A program made the translations under genes and the position numbers. This document shows, piece after piece, positions 53,067 to 61,789 of a stretch of 64,000 nt of DNA. Under the pieces are notes generated by a model, which worked only from the letters and a program-made list of their open reading frames with translations, did not search any database and had not been told where the DNA came from. The stretch is from positions 1 to 64,000 of the forward strand of contig JAUNGC010000002.1 of NCBI GenBank assembly GCA_030524745.1, given 5' to 3'. Each line of letters starts with the position of its first letter. The stretch's first letter is position 1. The DNA comes from Eubacteriales bacterium. Lineage in GTDB: Bacteria; Bacillota; Clostridia; Lachnospirales; Lachnospiraceae.

Positions 53067-53273
53067 AAAAGGAACCTTCTCAAACGCTTCGCTTATTGAG
53101 AAGTAGCGCATATCAACTCACCCCGGTGAGTTGTCAAAAGGAACCTTCTCAAACGCTTCGCTTATTGAGAAGTAGCGCGTAACAACTCACTCCGGTGAGT
53201 TGGTAAAAAGAACCTTCTCAAACGCTTTGCTTTTTGAGAAGTAGCGCGTAACAACTCACCTCAGTGAGTTGTT
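53067..53273. repeat. Three tandem 69-bp repeats, each with two hairpins
   Basis: Units at 53067-53135, 53136-53204 and 53205-53273. Each has a hairpin CTTCTCAA/TTGAGAAG (53076-53103 in unit 1) and a second CAACTCAC/GTGAGTTG (53114-53133). Between units the stems are identical while the loops vary (CCCG, TCCG, CTCA in the second hairpin). No reading frame runs through. They end just before the insertion element. Confidence 0.9.
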
Positions 53274-53277
53274 ACGC

Positions 53278-54848
53278 TCAGACTGTAGACAATCGTCCTT
53301 TTTCGGATGGTTGTCTACTTTTTATTTAACCTGATCTTTCTAAATGGTATAATGAAACCATAAGGAAAGGCAGGTTTTTTGTTATGATGGGAAAAAAAGA
53401 TAGTGTCGAGCGTACACAAATGGAAATAGCAAGTCTGGATGATCTTGTCCCTAAAAATCATTTGGTGCGTAAGCTTGATGAAGCCATCGATTTAAGTTTT
53501 ATTTATGATGAAGTCAAGGAACTGTACAGCGATTGCGGCCGTGAAAGTATTGATCCGGTTGTCCTGATCAAGATTGCTATGATCCAATACATCTTCGGGA
53601 TTCCCTCCATGAGAAAAACCATACGGGAAATCGAGGTAAACTTTGCTTATCGCTGGTATCTGGGCTATGGAATGTATGAAGAAATACCACATTTCTCTAC
53701 TTTTGGGAAAAATTATACCCGACGCTTCAAAGATACTGACTTGTTTGAAAAAATCTTTACCAGAATCCTCGCAGAAGTTGCGGCGAATGGTTTTCTGGAT
53801 ACAGAAAGCCTTTTTATAGATGGAACCCATATAAAAGCCAGTGCCAATGCACATAAATACCGGAATGAAATCATCCAGAAAGAAACTCGGGTTTATGAAA
53901 AGGAACTACAGGAAGAAATTGAACGCGACAGGGCTGCCCATGGAAAAAAGCCGCTGAAGGAATCGCAGAAAGAACCGGAAGAAATATGCCGGAAGGTCAG
54001 TACAACAGACCCGGACAGTGGATGGTTTCATAAAGGGGAGCACAAACAGGTTTTTGCATATGCAGCGAATACCTGCTGTGATAAGAATAATTATATACTG
54101 GATTTCGAAGTGACAGCCGGGAACATACATGACAGTGTATCATTCTGGGAATTGTACAGACGTTTAAAAAGAGATTGGAAATACGGTGTGTATTATGTTA
54201 TGGATGCCGGATATAAAATCCCGGCAATAACCCGGCAACTGATAAAAGACGGAAAGATCCCAGTAATGCCGTACAAAAGGCCGGTGACAAAGGAAGGTTT
54301 TTTTTAGAAAAGCGATTACATTTATGATGAATATTTCGACTGTTATTTATGCCCCAACAACCGAGTGCTGCGATACAGCACAACAAACCGGGAAGGATAC
54401 CGGGAATACAAAAGTGATGGATTTATATGTAAAGACTGTCCATATAAGAAGCAGTGCACGGAAAGCCAGAACAGCGTGAAAGTAGTCACACGGCATGTGT
54501 GGGAACAGTATATGGAACAGACTGAAGAGACCCGGCACACACTGGGAATGAAGGAAAGGTATCAAAAACGCAAGGAAACAATAGAACGTATATTTGCAGA
54601 CGCGAAAGAAAAGCATGGGATGAGGTATACCCAGTACAGGGGTTTGGCAAAAATCCGAATGGAGCTGAACCTCTTGTTTGGCTGTATGAATCTAAAGAAA
54701 ATGGCGATCTGGAAATGGCGGATCAAATGGAGCGGGAAGTATCGCTCTTTTATTTTTCAAAAGGGACAATTAGATTTTAAAAAGATAATAAAGGACGAAA
54801 AACGGTTCGGGGAATGGCTTTCTCCGAACCGTTTTGTCTACAGTCTGA
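53278..54848 (+). mobile_element. IS1182-family-like insertion sequence
   Basis: Perfect 15-bp terminal inverted repeats, TCAGACTGTAGACAA at 53278-53292 and its reverse complement at 54834-54848, enclose one transposase gene. A hairpin just inside the left end (53284-53317) should block incoming transcription. A terminator-like stem AAAACGGTTCGG/CCGAACCGTTTT lies inside the right end at about 54809-54835. No target duplication is evident. The transposase frame runs past the right repeat, so the true end could lie slightly further. Confidence 0.85.
53348..53353 (+). promoter_or_regulatory. -10 box of the transposase gene
   Basis: TATAAT with TG one base upstream (extended -10), 31 bp before the transposase ATG. 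The -35 region is weak. Confidence 0.6.
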
Positions 54849-54880
54849 CGGCATTCCTTCATAGAATGCCGTTTTTTTGA
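53384..54880 (+). pseudogene. IS1182-type transposase interrupted by a TAG codon
   Basis: 499 codons. The N-terminal domain (L-V-P-K-N-H-L-V-R-K-L-D, S-I-D-P-V-V-L-I-K) and the DDE core parts (F-I-D-G-T-H-I-K-A-S-A-N, V-M-D-A-G-Y, G-M-R-Y-T-Q-Y-R-G-L) are those of IS1182 transposases. At 54305-54307 a TAG stands in frame after E-G-F-F. The frame on both sides is the same and homology continues at once (K-S-D-Y-I-Y-D-E-Y-F-D-C-Y), so this is a nonsense change, probably from AAG, not a frameshift. Only a 307-residue product without the final catalytic acid would be made. Confidence 0.88.
54849..54878 (+). terminator. Terminator at the right flank of the insertion sequence
   Basis: CGGCATTC (54849-54856) pairs with GAATGCCG (54864-54871), followed by seven T. 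The last transposase codons overlap it. Confidence 0.85.
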
Positions 54881-54914
54881 AAATATCTGGTTTGATATCG
54901 TCAGGTCTGTGCTT

Positions 54915-56132
54915 TTAGAAATCCACCTCTGTGTCATAGTAGCAGCACTTGAGCAGTTTTTCCATCTCCTCCTGATCGGGCTGGCGGGGATTGGAACCGG
55001 TGCAGGCGTCGAGAATCGCGTTTGCAGCGATTTCGGGAAGTCTTTCTAAGAACACTTCTTCCGGTACGAAGCCCTGTTCTGCAGGATAGCTGTCAGGACC
55101 GTAGTTTTTGATGCAGTGCGGGATGTTCAGATCATCGTTCATCTTGCGAAGGTATGTAATGAGCAGTTCCACCTTCTCATCCAGGCTGTCGCCGCCCAGG
55201 TTCATGAAATCTGCGATTTCGCCATAGCGTTTCTTCGCGGACTCATCCTTTGCGTTATAGGCGATAACCTTCGGAAGATACATCGCGTTCGCCGCGCCGT
55301 GGATGATGTGCGCGCCGTAATCGGCAAAAGCTGCGCCTGTCTTATGCGCCATGGAATGCACGATGCCCAACAGGGCGTTGGAGAAAGCCATGCCGGCCAG
55401 ACACTGCGCGTTGTGCATTGCGTCTCTCTTTTCCATATCGCCGTTGTAGGAGTCCACCAGATCGTGCTGGATCATCTTGATTGCGTGGAGCGCCAGCGGA
55501 TCGGTGAAGTCGCAGTTTGCGGTGGAAACATATGCTTCGACGGCATGAGTCATCGCATCCATTCCGGTGTGAGCAACCAGCTTCTTGGGCATGGTCTCGG
55601 CCAGTTCAGGGTCCACGATGGCAACGTCCGGCGTGATTTCAAAATCTGCGATCGGATATTTGATGCCTTTTTGATAATCGGTGATGATGGAAAACGCCGT
55701 CACTTCGGTAGCGGTGCCGGAGGTGGAGGAAATTGCGCAGAACTGCGCTTTCTTTCTCAGCTTCGGAATGCCGAATACCTTGCACATCTCTTCAAAAGTG
55801 ATATCCGGATATTCATATTTGATCCACATCGCTTTCGCAGCGTCGATCGGGGAGCCGCCGCCCATGGCCACGATCCAGTCGGGCTCAAATTCTGCCATCG
55901 CCTGCGCGCCTCTCATTACGGTTTCAACGGACGGATCGGGTTCGATGCCTTCAAATAACTGCACTTCCATGCCGGCTTCTTCCAGATACTGTTTCGCTCT
56001 GTCCAAAAAGCCGAAGCGCTTCATGGAACCGCCGCCCACGCAGATAATCGCTTTTTTCCCCTCAAAGTCTTTCAATGCCTCCAGAGCGCCCTTGCCGTGA
56101 TACAGGTCTCTGGGTAAGGTAAATCTTGCCAT
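54915..56132 (-). CDS. Iron-containing alcohol dehydrogenase, class distinct from 13489/20128
   Basis: 405 residues. C-V-G-G-G-S-M-K near the start and A-M-G-G-G-S-P-I-D-A-A-K-A bind the dinucleotide. S-S-T-S-G-T-A-T-E-V-T is the second signature. The metal ligands are D and H in G-M-D-A-M-T-H-A-V-E-A-Y, H in V-H-S-M-A-H-K, and H in H-G-A-A-N-A. This is the branch of the AdhE C-terminal domain and butanol dehydrogenases, NADH-linked and fermentative. AGGCAC-type bases precede the start. A lone gene with its own promoter, it is probably the main fermentation alcohol dehydrogenase. Confidence 0.92.
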   Translation of the reverse strand: MARFTLPRDLYHGKGALEALKDFEGKKAIICVGGGSMKRFGFLDRAKQYLEEAGMEVQLFEGIEPDPSVETVMRGAQAMAEFEPDWIVAMGGGSPIDAAKAMWIKYEYPDITFEEMCKVFGIPKLRKKAQFCAISSTSGTATEVTAFSIITDYQKGIKYPIADFEITPDVAIVDPELAETMPKKLVAHTGMDAMTHAVEAYVSTANCDFTDPLALHAIKMIQHDLVDSYNGDMEKRDAMHNAQCLAGMAFSNALLGIVHSMAHKTGAAFADYGAHIIHGAANAMYLPKVIAYNAKDESAKKRYGEIADFMNLGGDSLDEKVELLITYLRKMNDDLNIPHCIKNYGPDSYPAEQGFVPEEVFLERLPEIAANAILDACTGSNPRQPDQEEMEKLLKCCYYDTEVDF

Positions 56133-56190
56133 TTTTTGTGCCTCCGTTCCGTCCGGTTCCTGCCGGACTGCATGATAACTGATGATTTGG

Positions 56191-56260
56191 AATTGCGCAA
56201 TTTGCCAAAAAGACGATAAATTGCATGGACATATTATACCATACTATTCTGCTTTCGGGA
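56191..56260 (-). promoter_or_regulatory. Promoter region of the leftward alcohol dehydrogenase
   Basis: On the minus strand TATAAT (56238-56233) is preceded by TGG (extended -10). A 12-bp palindrome AATTGCGCAATT lies at 56191-56202 in the leader and may be an operator. No canonical Rex site is seen. Confidence 0.5.
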
Positions 56261-56383
56261 ATACTTTTTATGCACATGGACAAAAATCCGGTTACAGATA
56301 AAATCTATCATTTTTCCGGCAAGGGCTTTTTTTGACGCCCGGCATGGTTTAAAATGAAAAAAAGGGAAACGGAGGGAAAGCGT

Positions 56384-57478
56384 ATGAAGTACAATGGGAT
56401 CTATATTCGGGACAATTTTTCCGATCAGGGGACAATTCCGTCGGGCGGGGCGTCGCCCACCTATTCGCCGGATGTCATCTGTTATCAGAATAGACTGTTA
56501 AGTCCGATCGACGCGAAGGTGTCCTATGACAGGAAGCCGTCCATCAATATGCCTTTTCTGCACGGAAGCACCAATAATATCTACATCAGAGGGAAAAACA
56601 TCGCCGATACGGCGCTGAAGGGAAAAGCGAAAGCCTTTTGCGCGCCGTATAATGTGCTGTATATGCCTCCGCGCTGGCAGCCTCTTTCGACAATTGCGGG
56701 AGACAGGGAAGTTCAACTGGTTGCGCCTGTAACAGGGACAAACGGATTTACAGAGAATATTCCGTCCGGTGAGATTGCAGTGGTGGCGGAACCTTTTGAA
56801 CTTGACTATCTGGAGAACCCCAAAATGCATACCTGTATCATGGGGCTTTTGACCAATAATGACGGCGAAAGCTATATCGATTTGCCTCAGTCTTTCAGCG
56901 GAGACGCGCAACTCTGGGAGTTTTTGCGGCAAAATCCCCAGATCGCCTACAATAATATCAAAGTGGAGGAACTGAGCGGACGCATCAGCAGTCATACGAT
57001 TGAGTTCGGAAATCATGATGCCGATTCCAGGAAATTCATTCTTTCTATTCATGTGGAAGAAGGTGCGGAAACGCTGGATAACACGAAAGTGCTGGTCCAG
57101 TCGCCGAATGCGGCGGCGCCGTTTACCTATGAATTCTTCATGAAGGGCAGCGAGGAATACTATTCCATTCCGTATGTGCTGGGCGGAAAATACAGCGGGC
57201 ATTTCAATCTGGCCTTTACCATGCCGGATTATACGAAGGTCCATGCGGCCATTCATGTGAGCAATCTGGCGGTGAATATCGTCACGGAGGATATGATTCC
57301 GGATGTGTCGCTGGCTTATCAGGATGCGCCGCAGCTTGCGGAAACGGCGACCAGTCTGGGGGACTGCTATATCTATCTCGGCATGGAAAACGACGGAAAT
57401 TCAAAGGACTGCGTAAGCGCTTCCGGGCGCAATACCTGTGAACTTCCGATTCTGCGGCCGCTGTTTTCTATCGGATAA
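56384..57478 (+). CDS. Protein of unknown function, partner of the LamG protein
   Basis: 364 residues, no signal peptide, no transmembrane segment, mostly predicted beta structure with many Asn, Pro and Tyr (N-G-I-Y-I-R-D-N-F-S-D-Q-G, S-T-N-N-I-Y-I-R-G-K-N-I-A). I recognise no family. GGAGGG precedes ATG 56384; the frame from 56354 lacks a site. It ends 10 bp before the large LamG protein, whose ribosome site overlaps this stop, so they are translated together. The partner's LamG domains and membrane helices make a surface-associated complex conceivable, but this is inference. Confidence 0.75.
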   Translation: MKYNGIYIRDNFSDQGTIPSGGASPTYSPDVICYQNRLLSPIDAKVSYDRKPSINMPFLHGSTNNIYIRGKNIADTALKGKAKAFCAPYNVLYMPPRWQPLSTIAGDREVQLVAPVTGTNGFTENIPSGEIAVVAEPFELDYLENPKMHTCIMGLLTNNDGESYIDLPQSFSGDAQLWEFLRQNPQIAYNNIKVEELSGRISSHTIEFGNHDADSRKFILSIHVEEGAETLDNTKVLVQSPNAAAPFTYEFFMKGSEEYYSIPYVLGGKYSGHFNLAFTMPDYTKVHAAIHVSNLAVNIVTEDMIPDVSLAYQDAPQLAETATSLGDCYIYLGMENDGNSKDCVSASGRNTCELPILRPLFSIG

Positions 57479-57488
57479 GGAGGGGAAT

Positions 57489-60400
57489 ATGTCTGAATAT
57501 ATGTATCAGTCCTTATCCCTTTCCTGTACGGACAAAAATTCGTTTGATCTCCCGTGTCCTGACGCCGGACTGTTTCGGTTTTCGGGAGAGTTCACGATCG
57601 AGTTATGGATAAAGGCGCCGGTCTTTCAGACGGAAAAAATGCTGCTGTCCCAGAAAAACAATTTTTCCCTGAGACTGTCCGATAAAAAGATTATATTTTC
57701 TACGGCCGGCGGAAGCGAGATCATTGCGGATCAGGCGGAACTGTATGAGAATACATGGCACAGCATCGTTGTGATCGTGTATGAAAAAGATATCAGGATT
57801 CTTGTGGACAATGCGCTGTGCACGGAAGCGCTGCTTCCGGATAACGGCGAAAGTGCGGAGCCGGTCACCGTGGGCGGCGGCTTTTTCGGAAATCTCCGGT
57901 GGGTGAGAGTCTATCATAATGCGATGATGGCATCGGAAGTGCCGGAATACATCTACAATCCGGCCGTGACGGAGAATATGTCGCTTTACTGTGATTTTAC
58001 ATCCAATCCTCCCAAGGAAAGAATAACGGGCGATACAATTTCTCTTACAGAAGGCGCGCAGATCGTAAGGTCCATGCCCTCAGCCGGTTTCGACGAGGGA
58101 AAATATTTTATCAGCCGGGAGGGCGGAGCGGTAAATCCAGCGGGGCGGGATCTGGAGGAATACAGTGTGCAGGTATGGTGTATGCCCAAAGCCCCGGGCG
58201 AAGGCGCATACTATACCGTTTTTTCAAACAGCGGGGAAAATGCGGACGCAGGCATGGAAATCGCGCTGTTGAAAAATGACGCAGAGGAAACTTATAAAGT
58301 GTCTGTGGTCCATAAGAATTTCGATTGTTCAGACGATATCCTGCTGTCCGTTTCCGATGTGGAAAAGGATCACTGGTGCAATCTTGCCGTGACCTTTGAC
58401 GGCAGCGCGCTTACCCTTTATATAGATGGGAAACCCGATTCCGGGGCAGAAGGCCTGGAAAAAAAGAGAGGCATGCTGACAAGAAACAGTCTCACGATCG
58501 GAGCGCGGTTTAACCGGGGCATGGAGGCGGATTGTTTTCATGGCTATATTGCAAGAGTGGATGTGTGGGAAAAATGCTTAAGCGAAAGCGAAGTGTCAGC
58601 ATATATGGATACCGTACCGGATTGTGAGGACGAAGGGATAGCCGCTGTCTGGCGTTTCTTTGATTCCGTCCGCGCCAATATGATTACGGGCAGGCCTCTT
58701 CTGGGAGTGGGGGATATTGTCTGCAGTTCTTATGAAGCGCCGGTTTTTGGCGTTTGCAGGGAACTTCATGTGCCGTATGGTTCTGTCAGCGATGAAGCGG
58801 AACCGCTGACCGCTGCCCAATTGGAGGCCTGCAGGAGAGAATCGGGAATCCTGTCGGAGGACGCCGCGTCCATGCTGACGAGCGTCTGGGAAAAGGAAAA
58901 CGCGATTTATATTGTTATTCATACGCGTGAAGCATCGTTTACGGTAACCATGCTGGATAAAAATGCGGGCGAATGGGATGAACTCACCATATGGACGATC
59001 GAACTGGTGGTTCTGATTTTAAATGCGGTCGCTATGTATATGTTCTGCAGAAATATTACCTATACAAAGACGCTGGGCGGAAAAATCTATACAAGGCTGA
59101 TTGAGAACGGCGGACAGTTCATGAATGCCGTCGGCGGACTGGACAGCGCCGCTTCGGCGAAAACGGTCGCAGGGTCGATAACTTCCATGCTGTCCGCGAT
59201 GGTTTCTACGGGATCTTTGTGGGAGTTTCTGGCGGATGGGCAGGTGCTTTCTTTCTGGAGCCTGACGGCAGGTCTTGCATTCCTGGCGTTGAAAATGCTC
59301 AATCCGCCTGCGAGTTTTGCAGCTGCGATGGCCATGCTTGCGGCTGCAACCCTGGCGCATCTTGCCAAGCTTCCGCGTTTGTTATGCAGAATACAGGTAA
59401 ATGAGATTTATTTTATTCATAATCAGTTGGGATCGATCGGCGGGATTAATATCAAAAAGAACAGAACGCAGAACTGGTTTACCCCTGAATGGGTGGCAGG
59501 AAGAAAAGTTAAGGCGCCTGTGGCCTACCGGATTTCCCGGTTCAATGGGGATCCGTTGAAGATTAAGGTGAATTTCACCAGGTCGAATCCGCGGCGCTAC
59601 GATACGGTAAAGATCAGAGGCGTGGCGTATGGCGCGGATAACGATTTCCTGGGGAATACCTCGGAGGAAGTTGTGACGTTTCCACCGGGGAGGACGAAAA
59701 GCAACGATGCATTTTTCACGCTGGCAGAACACCGGATTGGCGTGGACGGGATACAGAAAAAGGAAGTGAACTGGGTATGGGAATATACCGATGCCGAACA
59801 GGGCGGCTGGGTGCAGGGCACGGTTACCCGCCATACGGTTTATGCCATTCTTTCTGACGTGCATACGCCATGGGGAAGGGGAACGACCGTAAGCCCGGAA
59901 GTGGATCTGCCGTGGACAGACGTATATGACTGGACGATCAGCTCTGTGGCTGGGGCAACTGCGCCGGAGGAAGCAGCAAAAAGGCTTGCCGCGGCAATGT
60001 TTCAGGACAGACGGTATCTTTATAACAGGGATGATTATATTTATACGATGCGGGAGGCAGGCTTCCAGGCGCTGGCTCTTCAGGTACTGATGGATGATTA
60101 TTTTTCGGAAAATCACGGCCGGGTGAGAGTGGAATGTCTGGATTGTGCGGCGCTGCTCGTGGCGCAGGCGAACATATACGGTTGTGACCTGCGGATGCTT
60201 TGCTTTACACCGAAGGATCACCGGCAGATGATGCTGCGGCCGTTATGGGCGATCGGTGAAACGTCCGAAAGGCCGCAGGGAGGCAGCTTTGATTATCACT
60301 GTGCAGCTACGGACAGCCGTGACGTAAGCGACCTTACGAAAGTGAGGGTATATGATTCCTGTATCAGCTATTATTCCACTTTAACCGGCGATCTTGTCAT

Positions 60401-60608
60401 GGCGGACGGGACTGCATGCGCTCAGTCCGCCGTTCTTCCGGACGACGGCTATCCGGCAATCACGCAGGAGACATACGTGGCAGGGTGGCTGATCAATGAC
60501 AACACAGGAATCGGCAATGCGGTTGTTGCAACTGAGAGAATCTATATCAGTGCGGGCGGCCCGGAGAGGGGCGGTAATGCAAGCGCCGGAGAGCGGCCGC
60601 TTGGATAA
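57489..60608 (+). CDS. LamG - membrane - transglutaminase-like multidomain protein
   Basis: 1039 residues. Two LamG-type domains (about 15-165 and 205-385; F-T-I-E-L-W-I-K and Y-S-V-Q-V-W-C start their strands). Three hydrophobic helices follow (about 499-520, 575-600, 605-625). After them comes a C-terminal soluble part with a transglutaminase-like set: E-C-L-D-C-A-A-L-L (Cys886), F-D-Y-H-C (His937), R-V-Y-D-S-C (Asp956), in the order and spacing expected of a papain/transglutaminase triad. No signal peptide. AAGGAGG precedes ATG 57489. The family is not known to me; cross-linking or cleavage of a bound partner is possible. Confidence 0.75.
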   Translation: MSEYMYQSLSLSCTDKNSFDLPCPDAGLFRFSGEFTIELWIKAPVFQTEKMLLSQKNNFSLRLSDKKIIFSTAGGSEIIADQAELYENTWHSIVVIVYEKDIRILVDNALCTEALLPDNGESAEPVTVGGGFFGNLRWVRVYHNAMMASEVPEYIYNPAVTENMSLYCDFTSNPPKERITGDTISLTEGAQIVRSMPSAGFDEGKYFISREGGAVNPAGRDLEEYSVQVWCMPKAPGEGAYYTVFSNSGENADAGMEIALLKNDAEETYKVSVVHKNFDCSDDILLSVSDVEKDHWCNLAVTFDGSALTLYIDGKPDSGAEGLEKKRGMLTRNSLTIGARFNRGMEADCFHGYIARVDVWEKCLSESEVSAYMDTVPDCEDEGIAAVWRFFDSVRANMITGRPLLGVGDIVCSSYEAPVFGVCRELHVPYGSVSDEAEPLTAAQLEACRRESGILSEDAASMLTSVWEKENAIYIVIHTREASFTVTMLDKNAGEWDELTIWTIELVVLILNAVAMYMFCRNITYTKTLGGKIYTRLIENGGQFMNAVGGLDSAASAKTVAGSITSMLSAMVSTGSLWEFLADGQVLSFWSLTAGLAFLALKMLNPPASFAAAMAMLAAATLAHLAKLPRLLCRIQVNEIYFIHNQLGSIGGINIKKNRTQNWFTPEWVAGRKVKAPVAYRISRFNGDPLKIKVNFTRSNPRRYDTVKIRGVAYGADNDFLGNTSEEVVTFPPGRTKSNDAFFTLAEHRIGVDGIQKKEVNWVWEYTDAEQGGWVQGTVTRHTVYAILSDVHTPWGRGTTVSPEVDLPWTDVYDWTISSVAGATAPEEAAKRLAAAMFQDRRYLYNRDDYIYTMREAGFQALALQVLMDDYFSENHGRVRVECLDCAALLVAQANIYGCDLRMLCFTPKDHRQMMLRPLWAIGETSERPQGGSFDYHCAATDSRDVSDLTKVRVYDSCISYYSTLTGDLVMADGTACAQSAVLPDDGYPAITQETYVAGWLINDNTGIGNAVVATERIYISAGGPERGGNASAGERPLG

Positions 60609-60630
60609 TCTGACGGAAAGGAAGCAGCAG

Positions 60631-61581
60631 ATGGGAGATTATATGGCCGGCTGGAGTCAGGCCGCAGAGATGGTAAGGGAAAACGGCTGTACAATTTATC
60701 AGTTTAAAAATGAATCGGGAGAGGGCAGCATCACCATGTACGAGGTTTTTCCCGGGGTGACGCTTTCCTATAACGATTTTCACATGCAGTATTTTGAGTC
60801 GGAATTTGTGCCGGCACGGGAGGTTTTCTGCATCGATCATTGCCGGGAGGGGCGGCTGGAGTATGAGGCGGGAAATAACGCCTATTCCTATGTGGAGGCA
60901 GGGGATCTGAAGCTGGACCGCAGGCTGACCCACAGGGGACATTTTTCCATGCCCCTTTCCCATTATCACGGCGCAATGGTGGCTTTTGACATGCAGACCG
61001 CGACGCAGGCCCTGCCGGAGCAGATACGGGATTTTCCGGTGGACCTGCGCAGACTGCAGCAGAAGTATTGCGCGGATTCCTTCCCGATGGTGCTGCACGG
61101 CCTGGAGTCCATCGAGCATATTTTCGGAGAACTTTATGCGGTTCCGGAGAAAATCCGGCGTCCGTATTTCAAGATTAAAATTCTGGAACTGCTCTTGTAT
61201 CTGGAAGCCCTGGAGATTCCCAAAGAAGCTGAGGAACGGCCTTATTTTTATAAGACGCAGGTGGAAAAAATCAAGGCATTGCAGGAGTTTCTGGCGCAGC
61301 ATATGGAGCAGAACTTTACGCAGGAGGAACTGTCTGCGCGGTTTGATATTCCGATGACCACGATGAAGCGGTGCTTCAAATCGGTGTTCGGCAGTTCCAT
61401 CGGCGCCTGGCTGCTTTCGTACCGCATGAACCAGGCGGCGGTTTTTTTGCGCACCCAAAAGGATGTCAGCGTGGCGGAAATTGCGGGCAGAACAGGGTAT
61501 GACAGCCCCAGCAGGTTTGCCGGAGCTTTTAAAAAGGTGATGGGAATGACGCCCGGAGAGTACCGCAGGGCGATCCGGTAG
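60631..61581 (+). CDS. AraC-family transcriptional regulator
   Basis: 316 residues. An N-terminal cupin-like sensor of about 200 residues (F-P-G-V-T-L-S-Y-N-D-F, C-R-E-G-R-L-E-Y-E) is followed by two helix-turn-helix units (F-T-Q-E-E-L-S-A-R-F-D-I-P and V-A-E-I-A-G-R-T-G-Y-D-S-P-S-R-F). The pattern is that of regulators standing next to YbtP/YbtQ-like ABC pairs. AAAGGAAG precedes ATG 60631. It is followed by a terminator and then the ABC genes, which it probably controls in response to iron-siderophore or a drug. Confidence 0.9.
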   Translation: MGDYMAGWSQAAEMVRENGCTIYQFKNESGEGSITMYEVFPGVTLSYNDFHMQYFESEFVPAREVFCIDHCREGRLEYEAGNNAYSYVEAGDLKLDRRLTHRGHFSMPLSHYHGAMVAFDMQTATQALPEQIRDFPVDLRRLQQKYCADSFPMVLHGLESIEHIFGELYAVPEKIRRPYFKIKILELLLYLEALEIPKEAEERPYFYKTQVEKIKALQEFLAQHMEQNFTQEELSARFDIPMTTMKRCFKSVFGSSIGAWLLSYRMNQAAVFLRTQKDVSVAEIAGRTGYDSPSRFAGAFKKVMGMTPGEYRRAIR

Positions 61582-61601
61582 ATTGTATGGATTTTGTGAA
61601 T

Positions 61602-61654
61602 CCCATCGGATATGGATAAGCGTATGCTTTTCTGTATCCGGTGGGTATTTTTTT
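61602..61654 (+). terminator. Terminator after the AraC gene
   Basis: CCCATCGGATA (61602-61612) pairs with TATCCGGTGGG (61635-61645, with G-T pairs), followed by seven T at 61648-61654. Confidence 0.85.
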
Positions 61655-61789
61655 GTCCGGATTGAATTGAAATTTTTGCCCAATCAGGCTGGATTGGTCC
61701 AAACGGAGCGGAACAAAACAGGAAAAACTGCTAGGATATGGATGGCGCGAAATGGCGCTGTGAGAGAATAAGGGAAAGGAGTGTTTGTT

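Noticed and set aside
53067..53273. Possible CRISPR array
   Set aside because: Repeats are contiguous 69-bp units without variable spacers, and no cas gene is present.
54296..54310. Programmed frameshift in the transposase at the run of eight T
   Set aside because: The coding frame is the same before and after the stop, so slippage would not restore the protein. A nonsense change fits better.
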